12,587 nucleotides of DNA. Source: Candidatus Zixiibacteriota bacterium (lineage in GTDB: Bacteria; Zixibacteria; MSB-5A5; JAABVY01). The position numbers and the translations under genes were made by a program. Under the pieces are notes generated by a model. It searched no databases and was not told where the DNA came from. It was given only the letters and a program-made list of their open reading frames with translations. Positions within the stretch are counted from its first letter, which is position 1, and the number at the start of each line of letters is the position of its first letter. Shown here one piece after another: positions 6,481 through 12,587 of the stretch. The stretch covers positions 1-12,587 of the forward strand of contig WJIM01000272.1 in assembly GCA_014730285.1 (NCBI GenBank), given 5' to 3'.

Positions 6481-7383
6481 GTGAGATCATTTAGGGCTCT
6501 GGTCCTGGCCGCTATTCTGGTTGTCTTTCTTTGCAGCGCAGTAATGGCTGACTTCACGGCAAAGACCGAGACTACGACATCCGGTTTTATGGGCATGGGC
6601 GGTATGACTTCGGAAAACACATATCTGATTAAGAAAGACAAGATCGCTATCGCTACAACTATGGATATGCCGGCAATGGGGCAGGGCCAAAAAGGCGGCA
6701 ATACCAGGATGATACTTCGCAAAAACGGCAAGGAATTGGTTACCATCGATTATAATAAGAAAACATATTCTGTCATGGACGAGAAGATGATCGATTCGAT
6801 GGCGGCCATGTTCGAGAATCTCGGTGGAATGGCAGACAGTTTGAAGGAAATGATGACTGTCGAAACCATGGAAAGCAAAATGACCGGAAATACCAAGAAG
6901 ATTCAGGGTCTTAAGGCCGAGGAAATGACCATGAATATGCATATGATTATGGAAGTTAAAATGATGGGTCCCGAGCCGACTCCTATCGATATGAAAATGT
7001 CGGGAAATATGTGGGGTACCAAAGATTTTGACGGTCATGAATCTTATGCTAAAATGATTGAGGGAATTTCCACTCAGATCATGAGCGGTTCCGGCGGCGG
7101 CCTTTCCGGTATTATGCCGTTGATGGAAGCATTCGACATCGATCAGGAGACTATGGATGAGGCGATGGAATTCGCCAAATACATTCCGATCGAAGGCGCA
7201 TTTAATATGAACATGGAAATCCCGAATATGCCTATGAACATGACGATCAATACCGAGCTCGTGGAGACCTCCGGCAAAGCGATTCCGGATTCGGAATTCG
7301 AAGTGCCTGAGGGATTCAAGCAGGTCGAGCCGGACTTTGATTTTGGCGGCGGTGGAATGGCATTTCCCGGTATGGGTCAATAA
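6481..7383 (+). CDS. Exported family member D: methionine-rich, DUF4412-like
   Basis: A 300-residue protein starts at GTG 6481, after an excellent AGGAGGAGGT at 6467-6476. A Sec signal peptide ends with cleavage after SAVMA (residue 23). The lipobox test fails because Leu precedes Cys18. The mature protein shows ELVTIDYNKKTYSVMDEKMI (85-104), TGNTKKIQGLKAEEM (135-149), GNMWGTKDFDG (175-185), YIPIEGAFNMNMEI (234-247) and FEVPEGF (273-279). It is clearly paired with protein E, which shares TGNTKxI and the TIDY/INY-TYS block. About 41 of 300 residues are Met, many alternating (for example residues 149-157, 243-245 and 250-254), which would put Met on one face of a beta sheet. The C-terminus is Gly/Met-rich. 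Periplasmic or extracellular location is likely. Metal binding, oxidant scavenging or a soft hydrophobic lipid-binding face are possible; none is shown. Confidence 0.78.
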   Translation: MRSFRALVLAAILVVFLCSAVMADFTAKTETTTSGFMGMGGMTSENTYLIKKDKIAIATTMDMPAMGQGQKGGNTRMILRKNGKELVTIDYNKKTYSVMDEKMIDSMAAMFENLGGMADSLKEMMTVETMESKMTGNTKKIQGLKAEEMTMNMHMIMEVKMMGPEPTPIDMKMSGNMWGTKDFDGHESYAKMIEGISTQIMSGSGGGLSGIMPLMEAFDIDQETMDEAMEFAKYIPIEGAFNMNMEIPNMPMNMTINTELVETSGKAIPDSEFEVPEGFKQVEPDFDFGGGGMAFPGMGQ

Positions 7384-7427
7384 TTCTAGTAGGGGATAGA
7401 TGTTACTAAAAGGATTGGGGATGAAAG

Positions 7428-8375
7428 ATGTTTTTCAAAGTGAGATTGCAGATTATGGCCGGGCTTATCGGAGTAGGAGCCATTATTTGCCAGGCGGGCC
7501 TTGCGGATTTGACAGTGGAAAAAGAGATAATCCAGACGAGTCCGCTTAGCGGAGAGGAAGTCAGCAGGGTAATGGTTCTGGTCAGTGAAGATGATTTTGC
7601 AGTTGATAAGCTCGCTTCACGCGGCGCTGAGGTCAGGACAGTTGTCAGGGATCGTGGAGACGAGCTTTTGCTGATCAATTACGAGGAACAGACATATTCA
7701 ATGTTCGATGATTATCTTATCGATTCTCTGCTCGAGCAAAGAGGCCAGATGAGTCTCGAGCAGGAGGACAGTCTGAGGAGCCTGATGCAGTTGAATCGGC
7801 TTGACCTTGAATTTACCGGAAACACGAAGGAAATCTTCGGTCTGGAAGCCAGAGAAGTTGATATCAGAGTCGATGTCGAGGCTAAGGCTCCGCTTTTCGA
7901 CGAACGGATAATGCCGCTTAGAATCGTAATCAGGGGCAGCGAATGGATTACGTCCGAATTCGAGTCCGCTGACGCGTATCTGAATTCGAATCGTTTTCTC
8001 ATGGACCTTCCCTCATCGGTAACCGGGGATATATTCGGCGATTTCTCGCGTCTGTTGCGCAAGCTGAAGGCATCGGACAGTCTTATCAATCATGTTTCAG
8101 AGATTGTCTCACAGCTTAAGCTGGAGGGCAGTCTTCATGTCACGATTGAACTGGGCGCGACCGGGGATGTCGACCTCAAGGGCGAGCCCGTGCCGGGCAT
8201 GACCTGGACAATGAAGTTTGAAACAACCTGCCTGAATATCTCGTTTGAAAAGATACCTGAGGAAGAATTTGAAATTCCCAGGGGATACAGGAAAGTGCAC
8301 AATGCTTTTGATGAGATTGGCGCTTTTCTCGTACCGGGATTGGAAAAATGGTTTGCATTGGATAAAGATGCATAA
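7428..8375 (+). CDS. Exported family member E: secreted, DUF4412-like
   Basis: The 315-residue product has a Sec signal peptide with likely cleavage after AGLA (residue 26), starting the mature chain at DLTVEKE. Family motifs are ELLLINYEEQTYSMFDDYLI (79-98), TGNTKEIFGLEARE (130-143), GSEWITSEFE (170-179), LEGSLHVTIEL (232-242) and FEIPRGYRKV (281-290), with an extra C-terminal extension of about 25 residues. It is the sister of D by the TGNTKxI and TYS blocks but has only about ten Met, so the methionine enrichment is specific to D. The usual family Cys is replaced by Ala here, as in D. The start ATG 7428 follows AGGATTGGGG, a moderate ribosome site. Function is unknown; the gene lies in the D-E-F run between the two sheath-tube pairs. 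Confidence 0.75.
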   Translation: MFFKVRLQIMAGLIGVGAIICQAGLADLTVEKEIIQTSPLSGEEVSRVMVLVSEDDFAVDKLASRGAEVRTVVRDRGDELLLINYEEQTYSMFDDYLIDSLLEQRGQMSLEQEDSLRSLMQLNRLDLEFTGNTKEIFGLEAREVDIRVDVEAKAPLFDERIMPLRIVIRGSEWITSEFESADAYLNSNRFLMDLPSSVTGDIFGDFSRLLRKLKASDSLINHVSEIVSQLKLEGSLHVTIELGATGDVDLKGEPVPGMTWTMKFETTCLNISFEKIPEEEFEIPRGYRKVHNAFDEIGAFLVPGLEKWFALDKDA

Positions 8376-8400
8376 TTAAATATCAACAACAGGGTGAATG

Positions 8401-9306
8401 ATGAAAAAGTCGTTAAAACTGGCATGTATTGTTCTGGCGCTCGGCCTTTTTGCCTGCTCCAACTCAAGCGCCGACATTACAGTGGAGATGAAATCCTCGG
8501 TATCCGGAATTCCGTTTCTGAGAGTATTCGAGATTAATCAGATAACCGGTATGCGCGGAAATGAAGTTATCAGCGCAACCGAAGGTGAGATGGATGTAGG
8601 CGATACTGCGATCTCATTCAGATCCAGCACATATATCAATTCCGTAAAAAATCTGATTAGAATTTGCAACTGGCCCGATTCAACCTGCCAGCTAATCAAT
8701 CTGACCGGTATCGACAAACTCCTGGCCTCGGACACATTTGGGATCCTTATGGATACTCTGGACTATTACCTGGATATTGCCGCGCAATATGTCAAAATCG
8801 ACGAGGCGGAGATAGGCAAAACAGGTAAGAGCCAGAAAATCTCGGGATATGATTGTGATGAGGTTTTTTTCAGCCTTAAGGGCAGCGCCAATCCTCCGCT
8901 GGGAAGCCTCCCGGGAGATATCAGATTCAATTTGTCGGGCTCATCCTGGCTTACCGATGATTTTCCGAATTATGATGAGTACCGTGAATCGATCGGGAGT
9001 ATGTTTGACCTTTATCTTACTCCGGAAGTATGGGATTTATTAAAGAAAGTCTTCGGCCGCTTCGGACTCAGCGAATCATATCTGGAAGAATCCCTTGCGC
9101 TCTGGAAATATCTTTATGTCGAGATGGCGCTGAATATAAAAGTCGAGCTTTGGTCGGAAGATATGGATGTGCCCTCGATGGCCTTCAATATAAGATTTAA
9201 TTCCGTGCTGGTCGATCTGTCTTTCGATAAAATATCCGATTCGGTTTTTGAGCCGCCGAGCGGATTTGAGACCGAGACAGTTGATTTATCTAATCTGTTG
9301 AAATAA
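8401..9306 (+). CDS. Exported family member F: lipoprotein or secreted, DUF4412-like
   Basis: I use ATG 8401, about seven bases after AGGG, giving 301 residues; an adjacent ATG at 8398 adds one. The signal ends G-L-F-A-C with Cys19, a fair lipobox like that of protein A. A type I cleavage after NSSA (residue 24) before DITVE is also possible and would align with D and E, so anchoring is uncertain. Body motifs are SSVSGIPFL (32-40), the GKSQKISGYDCDEVFF block (142-157) with Cys152, GSSWLTDDFPNYDEY (180-194), YVEMALNIKVEL (239-250) and FEPPSGF (283-289). It has an additional close Cys pair, C-N-W-P-D-S-T-C at 89-96, unique in the family. It appears intermediate between the A/C and D/E types. 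Function is unknown; it is the last exported gene before sheath 2. Confidence 0.75.
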   Translation: MKKSLKLACIVLALGLFACSNSSADITVEMKSSVSGIPFLRVFEINQITGMRGNEVISATEGEMDVGDTAISFRSSTYINSVKNLIRICNWPDSTCQLINLTGIDKLLASDTFGILMDTLDYYLDIAAQYVKIDEAEIGKTGKSQKISGYDCDEVFFSLKGSANPPLGSLPGDIRFNLSGSSWLTDDFPNYDEYRESIGSMFDLYLTPEVWDLLKKVFGRFGLSESYLEESLALWKYLYVEMALNIKVELWSEDMDVPSMAFNIRFNSVLVDLSFDKISDSVFEPPSGFETETVDLSNLLK

Positions 9307-9310
9307 TGGG

Positions 9311-9334
9311 CGATTCTTCCGTAGGGAAGAATCG
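9311..9334 (+). terminator. Perfect 10-bp hairpin between protein F and sheath 2
   Basis: CGATTCTTCC at 9311-9320 and GGAAGAATCG at 9325-9334 form a perfect stem with a GTAG loop, four bases after the F stop codon. No T-tract follows, so it is more likely an attenuator, stability element or processing site than a full terminator. Sheath 2 probably stays in the same transcript. Confidence 0.4.
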
Positions 9335-9363
9335 GCCTCAATGGAGTTCATGGAAGAACATTA

Positions 9364-11112
9364 ATGCCTGAATACTATGCACCCGGCGTACATATTGAAA
9401 AAGAAAGCCGCGGCGAACGCTACCTCGAAATAGTCAAGACGGATTGCGCGGTTTTCCTGGGATTGACCGAACGAGGCCCCGTGGGGAAACCATTACGCAT
9501 AAGCTCCTTCAGCGATTTCAAAAATAATTTCGGCAGCTTTCTGCCCGGCAGCTTTTTGCCTTATGCCGTTTACGGTTTCTTTCTCAACGGGGGACGGGAG
9601 TGCTATATTATCAGGGTCGCCCATGTTGCCCGCCGCCGAAATGAGGAAGTTATAACTACCGCATCCGGCAGTATAAAATCGCTCGAGCAAAAGCCTCTGT
9701 ACTATGCTGCCGCATCCTCCGGCGGAACCTGGGGCAATAAAATTACGCTGGAACTGAAAGACTCACGTCAAAGAGTAAAGACCTATCCTGAACAGAATCT
9801 GGACCGTTCCAGCCAAAGTATACGGCTGGCAAATGCCAGGCACTTCGTGCGTGGCGATATCGTAAAAATCAAATCGGGCGGCAATCTTGAGCATGTCGAG
9901 GTCGCACAGGTGCGCGGGCAGACAATCGAGCTTGCCAACGGCGGTCTTCGGAGGCGTTATCCTCTGGGTGAGAGAACCGAGATCAGCCCGGTGCGATACG
10001 ATCTGCAGGTCTGGCACGGCGACCAGAAGGAAAGTCATATCAACCTTTCCCCCGGACAAAACTCCAAACGATTTATCGTGGATTTTGTGAACAAGGAATC
10101 GCGCCTGGTACGGATGGAGCTTTCCGACAATAGGAGGAAGGTCTTCCCAAAGCAGGGCAAAGTGCGCCTGATCGGAGGAAAGGACGGCATTTCGACCATA
10201 ATCCCGGATGATTACATCGGCCTTTCAAGCAAAACCGGCGAGCGGCACGGCCTGGCGCTTCTGGATGAGCTGGAGGAGGGACGAATAATAGCCCTTCCTG
10301 ATCTGCATACACATCAGGACAGCACTCGTTTTCGAGGGGAAAAAGGCGTAAGCGCAGTCCTGCGTGCGGCCATTGACTATGTCGAAAATTCCAAATATCT
10401 GTTTTTGCTGATCGATCCTCCGCCCGAGCACAATATCAAAAATGTTCAAATCTGGCGGGAGGAATTCGATACATCCTATGCAGCTGTAACCTATCCCTGG
10501 CTGAAGGCCAAGGTCTTTCAATCCGAACAGATGCTGCCTATGAAGCTGGTCCCGCCTTCGGGATATGTAGCGGGGATGATGGCTGCTCTTGATGTTGCCT
10601 CGGGAACGCATCACTCTTTCGCTAATCGAGAGGTTGAAGGCATTGTCGATATAGAATATCCCTTAACCCAGTTCGATACCGAGCTTTTGAATCCTGACGG
10701 AATAAATACTGCTCTGACATTTCCGGGACGCGGGATTCGTGTATGGGGAGCGCGGACATTGTCGTCCGATGCCTCCTTCAGGTATATCAATGTCCGGCGC
10801 ACATTTAACATGATATCGGAATCTGTCGAACAGGGTACTCAGTGGGTGACCTTCGAGCCCAACAAACCTGAACTCTGGGAGAGCGTCAAACGCCTGGTCT
10901 TTTTCTTTCTGAAGAGCCTCTGGAAGAAAGGGTATCTTCAGGGGGAAAATGTCGAGGAGGCATTTTACATCAAAGTCGACGAGGAAACCAATCCCCCGGA
11001 TGTTCGCGACAGGGGCGAGCTGATAATTGAGGTCGGAATCGCGATCGTACGTCCGGCCGAGTTCATAATCGTGAGAGTATCACAGAAGACAATGGGAACT
11101 CAGGAAGAGTAG
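9364..11112 (+). CDS. Contractile sheath protein 2 with large insertion domain
   Basis: This 582-residue sheath paralogue shares both ends with sheath 1: YYAPGVHIEKES (4-15), GLTERGPVG (33-41), AVYGFFLNGGRECYIIRV (68-85), then ILNP-like LLNPDGINTAL (441-451), IRVWGARTLSSD (458-469), YINVRRTF (474-481), TQWVTFEPN (492-500), VDEETNPPDVRDRG (538-551) and PAEFIIVRVSQ (564-574). Residues about 93-270 form an inserted region with GTWGNKITLEL (121-131) and a strand-rich part GDIVKIKSGG...VEVAQV...TIELANGG (164-194), which is how long eCIS and phage sheaths carry outward-facing domains. GGKDG at 271-275 returns to the sheath core. GGAAGA at 9352-9357 sets the start at ATG 9364. It likely forms sheath rings with a special place, such as near the baseplate or cap, or makes an alternative sheath. 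The pairing with tube 2 is direct, only three bases apart. Confidence 0.93.
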   Translation: MPEYYAPGVHIEKESRGERYLEIVKTDCAVFLGLTERGPVGKPLRISSFSDFKNNFGSFLPGSFLPYAVYGFFLNGGRECYIIRVAHVARRRNEEVITTASGSIKSLEQKPLYYAAASSGGTWGNKITLELKDSRQRVKTYPEQNLDRSSQSIRLANARHFVRGDIVKIKSGGNLEHVEVAQVRGQTIELANGGLRRRYPLGERTEISPVRYDLQVWHGDQKESHINLSPGQNSKRFIVDFVNKESRLVRMELSDNRRKVFPKQGKVRLIGGKDGISTIIPDDYIGLSSKTGERHGLALLDELEEGRIIALPDLHTHQDSTRFRGEKGVSAVLRAAIDYVENSKYLFLLIDPPPEHNIKNVQIWREEFDTSYAAVTYPWLKAKVFQSEQMLPMKLVPPSGYVAGMMAALDVASGTHHSFANREVEGIVDIEYPLTQFDTELLNPDGINTALTFPGRGIRVWGARTLSSDASFRYINVRRTFNMISESVEQGTQWVTFEPNKPELWESVKRLVFFFLKSLWKKGYLQGENVEEAFYIKVDEETNPPDVRDRGELIIEVGIAIVRPAEFIIVRVSQKTMGTQEE

Positions 11113-11115
11113 GCT

Positions 11116-11556
11116 ATGCCGGTTGAAAGAAAAGATCACAGGATAAACCTGAATTTCAGAATAGAGATTGATGGAATTGCCGAGGCCCATTTCACCAGCG
11201 TGAAAGGCCTGGAACAGAAGCGCAACGTTTTCGAATATCATGAGGGCGGTGAAAATACCCGTACCCTGAAATTCCCGGGACATTCCATTCAGACCGATAT
11301 CACTCTCCAGCGCGGTTATGTCGACAGCGATTCGCTTTTCAAATGGCTTGCCGATTCGATTGAGAAGAATGAGCCTCTGGAACGCAAGTCAGGTTCGATA
11401 ATACTGCTTGCCTCTAACGGTACTGAAATCAAGCGATGGAATTTTCAGCGTGCCTTTCCGGTAAGCTGGAATATTCCGGAAATTCGCTCGGATAAAACTA
11501 CTACGTTGATAGAATCTCTAACCCTGGCACATGAAGGATTGGAGCTGGCCGAGTAG
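11116..11556 (+). CDS. Inner tube protein 2 (phage tail tube / T4 gp19-like)
   Basis: The 146-residue product aligns along its length with tube 1: LNFRIEIDGIAEAHFTSVKGL (12-32), the FEYHEGGEN loop (39-47), ITLQRGYVDSDSLFKWL (62-78), the ERKSGSIIL strand (89-97) and a C-terminal TLIESLTLAHEGLEL (130-144). Typical eCIS loci carry more than one tube-like protein, where one makes the main shaft and another makes the ring that adapts tube to baseplate or spike. Which role this copy has cannot be read from sequence. The ribosome site AGGAAG lies in the last codons of sheath 2 and the genes are three bases apart, so the pair is tightly coupled. Its stop codon directly abuts the next start. Confidence 0.92.
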   Translation: MPVERKDHRINLNFRIEIDGIAEAHFTSVKGLEQKRNVFEYHEGGENTRTLKFPGHSIQTDITLQRGYVDSDSLFKWLADSIEKNEPLERKSGSIILLASNGTEIKRWNFQRAFPVSWNIPEIRSDKTTTLIESLTLAHEGLELAE

Positions 11557-12587
11557 ATGGATAGGTTGTGGATCAAGAAGCTGCGTGAGTTGAAAGGCAG
11601 GATGGAGAAACATCTTGCCGAAAAGGCGGTGTTCGAGTCTCTGCCGGAGCGTACCAGCCTGGCCGCTCTCAGAGAGGGCCAGAGGCTTAAACGCGACGAG
11701 GAGCAGATCAGCAATCATTTCGCTCAGCTTGCCGAATTTGCCACGGGAATTCCCGCACACAAGTTCGAGTTCAGGCTGGATCTGAAATCCGCATACGAAA
11801 CTGATCTTGAAGGGGATATAGTCTTCGGGCCGTCAGCGCTTATGGATGATTCTCCCTTTGTGCTTTTCAGCGTTCAGAATGTTTTCGGTACTCCAAATGA
11901 GGAGAAGGAAGAAGAACCGGAGCTTGAAACAGTTGAAGAACCGAAGGATGAGCCTGAACCGCCCGAGAAACCTCTGCCCGATATCAGCCCGCTTTCACTG
12001 GCATTCTCGAGCGAGATCAGCCAGAAATATGAAAGGCCGATCTTCTCTGCTCTGGATGAAAAACGAATGGCAGTTACGCGCCCGGTAAAAACCGAAAGCC
12101 GGATTGATCATTTTATTGAAAAAGTCTCCCTGGTTCATAAATACGTAAATAATATTATCGGTAAATATACCCCCGAGCCATCAGAGGCTGCGGCTTTTGA
12201 AGGCTTCTTTATTTATGAGGGCGATTTTGTTTATCTTTCCCGCAAGGGCAAATGGGCTACGGTCAGAACTACTGTTTTGGCTCAAAAGGATTATTTCAAG
12301 GATGCTCCTGTGTCAGCACCCGTAACCAAGAGGAAGCTCCCTGTTGTCGAGCCCTTCAGTGAAATTGAGGTTGGCGATGCCGCCGAACTGATTACGGATA
12401 ATATGGCAGAGCCCGTAGCCTCGGCCAAATCCGATCTGGGACTGGGATATTTCCTTCCTGTCCGCAGGGTTGGCCGAACCCGAACTCCGGTGCAGGATGT
12501 CAAGACTCCGGCCGCCAAGATCAGGACTGAATTGCCGGCACTGCCTGTGGTCGGTAGTCAGGAATTTGCCGAGGATGTCGCTCAAAA
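11557..12587 (+). CDS. Unrecognised large CIS-linked protein, 3' truncated by the window edge
   Basis: An open frame starts at ATG 11557, immediately after the tube 2 stop (TAGATG), and stays open to the window end, giving at least 343 residues. I do not recognise the family. Residues 1-62 are charged and probably helical or coiled coil. Residues 66-110 look strand-rich, with DLEGDIVFGPSALMDD (83-98). Residues 114-142 form an acidic Glu/Pro linker. A hydrophobic and aromatic segment GFFIYEGDFVYLSRKGKWATV spans 216-236, and from about 250 the chain becomes rich in Pro, Val, Ala and Lys. No signal peptide is present, so it is cytoplasmic. Tight coupling to tube 2 points to a structural or assembly role in the particle. 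A tube-baseplate adaptor or tape-measure-like protein is possible but not shown. Confidence 0.7.
   Translation, partial: MDRLWIKKLRELKGRMEKHLAEKAVFESLPERTSLAALREGQRLKRDEEQISNHFAQLAEFATGIPAHKFEFRLDLKSAYETDLEGDIVFGPSALMDDSPFVLFSVQNVFGTPNEEKEEEPELETVEEPKDEPEPPEKPLPDISPLSLAFSSEISQKYERPIFSALDEKRMAVTRPVKTESRIDHFIEKVSLVHKYVNNIIGKYTPEPSEAAAFEGFFIYEGDFVYLSRKGKWATVRTTVLAQKDYFKDAPVSAPVTKRKLPVVEPFSEIEVGDAAELITDNMAEPVASAKSDLGLGYFLPVRRVGRTRTPVQDVKTPAAKIRTELPALPVVGSQEFAEDVAQ

Noticed and set aside
6453..6481. TTGACA at 6453-6458 as a promoter for gene D
   Set aside because: The matching -10 position at 17 bases is GTTGAT and overlaps the start of the GTG codon and the region after the Shine-Dalgarno, leaving no leader. 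Probably chance.
6487..7380. Long reverse-strand open frame of 297 codons, very rich in His
   Set aside because: It is codon-aligned with the Met-rich gene D, so ATG codons read as CAT (His) on the other strand. The composition is an exact mirror, and the forward gene has a signal peptide, ribosome site and family motifs.
964..9306. The exported proteins as injected toxins or cargo
   Set aside because: They carry Sec or lipoprotein signals and no recognisable toxin motif, whereas eCIS cargo is loaded in the cytoplasm. An envelope role fits better.
10225..10614. Reverse-strand open frame of 129 codons inside sheath 2
   Set aside because: It lies wholly within a strongly supported sheath gene and shows no recognisable domain or ribosome site.
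1..12587. CRISPR array, tRNA, insertion sequence, integrase or attachment site
   Set aside because: I saw no regularly spaced repeats, cloverleaf-like sequence, transposase motifs or terminal inverted repeats; all sizeable frames fit CIS parts or the exported family.

Overview
The window carries part of a phage-tail-like contractile injection system (CIS), most like the extracellular (eCIS/PVC/Afp-type) class. All genes lie on the + strand. Many products carry Sec signal peptides or lipoboxes, so the host is most likely a diderm bacterium. GC content is moderate, with AT-rich spacers, mostly strong Shine-Dalgarno sites and some GTG/TTG starts. I cannot name the genus; an uncultured FCB-type lineage is a guess.

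Layout. (1) 1-365: a possible gene tail, then an AT-rich spacer without a convincing gene. (2) 366-2730: a T4-type tail/baseplate assembly chaperone, a tiny DUF6760-type protein, and two exported lipoproteins (A and B). The first three genes are joined by TAGTG stop/start overlaps. (3) 2766-3847: a self-contained unit with a promoter, one exported protein (C) and an intrinsic terminator. (4) 3950 onward: a strong sigma70-type promoter, then a Pvc16/DUF4255 cap protein, sheath 1, tube 1, three more exported proteins (D, E, F), sheath 2, tube 2, and an unrecognised gene that runs off the right edge.

The cytoplasmic machine parts (cap, two sheaths, two tubes, assembly chaperone, DUF6760) are standard CIS components. 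Not standard is a six-member family of exported proteins of about 290-315 aa (A-F) placed between them. All six share a signal peptide or lipobox, a beta-rich body, a G-x-x-W motif around residue 175 and a C-terminal aromatic/P/G-[YF] motif. They resemble DUF4412-type exported proteins, possibly with a LolA/LppX-like half-barrel fold; that resemblance is recalled, not computed. CIS particles assemble in the cytoplasm and known cargo does not carry Sec signals. I therefore infer that A-F act on the producer's own envelope (docking, release, protection or lipid handling) and are not payloads. Half or more of the coding space from 964 to 9306 is devoted to them, which makes them the best candidate here for an undescribed accessory system.

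The two sheath-tube pairs are not simple copies. Sheath 2 has an insertion of about 180 residues after a shared N-terminal block. At the same place sheath 1 has a polyproline/charged linker instead. Short perfect hairpins lie after sheath 1, tube 1 and protein F and may set relative expression in the long transcript.
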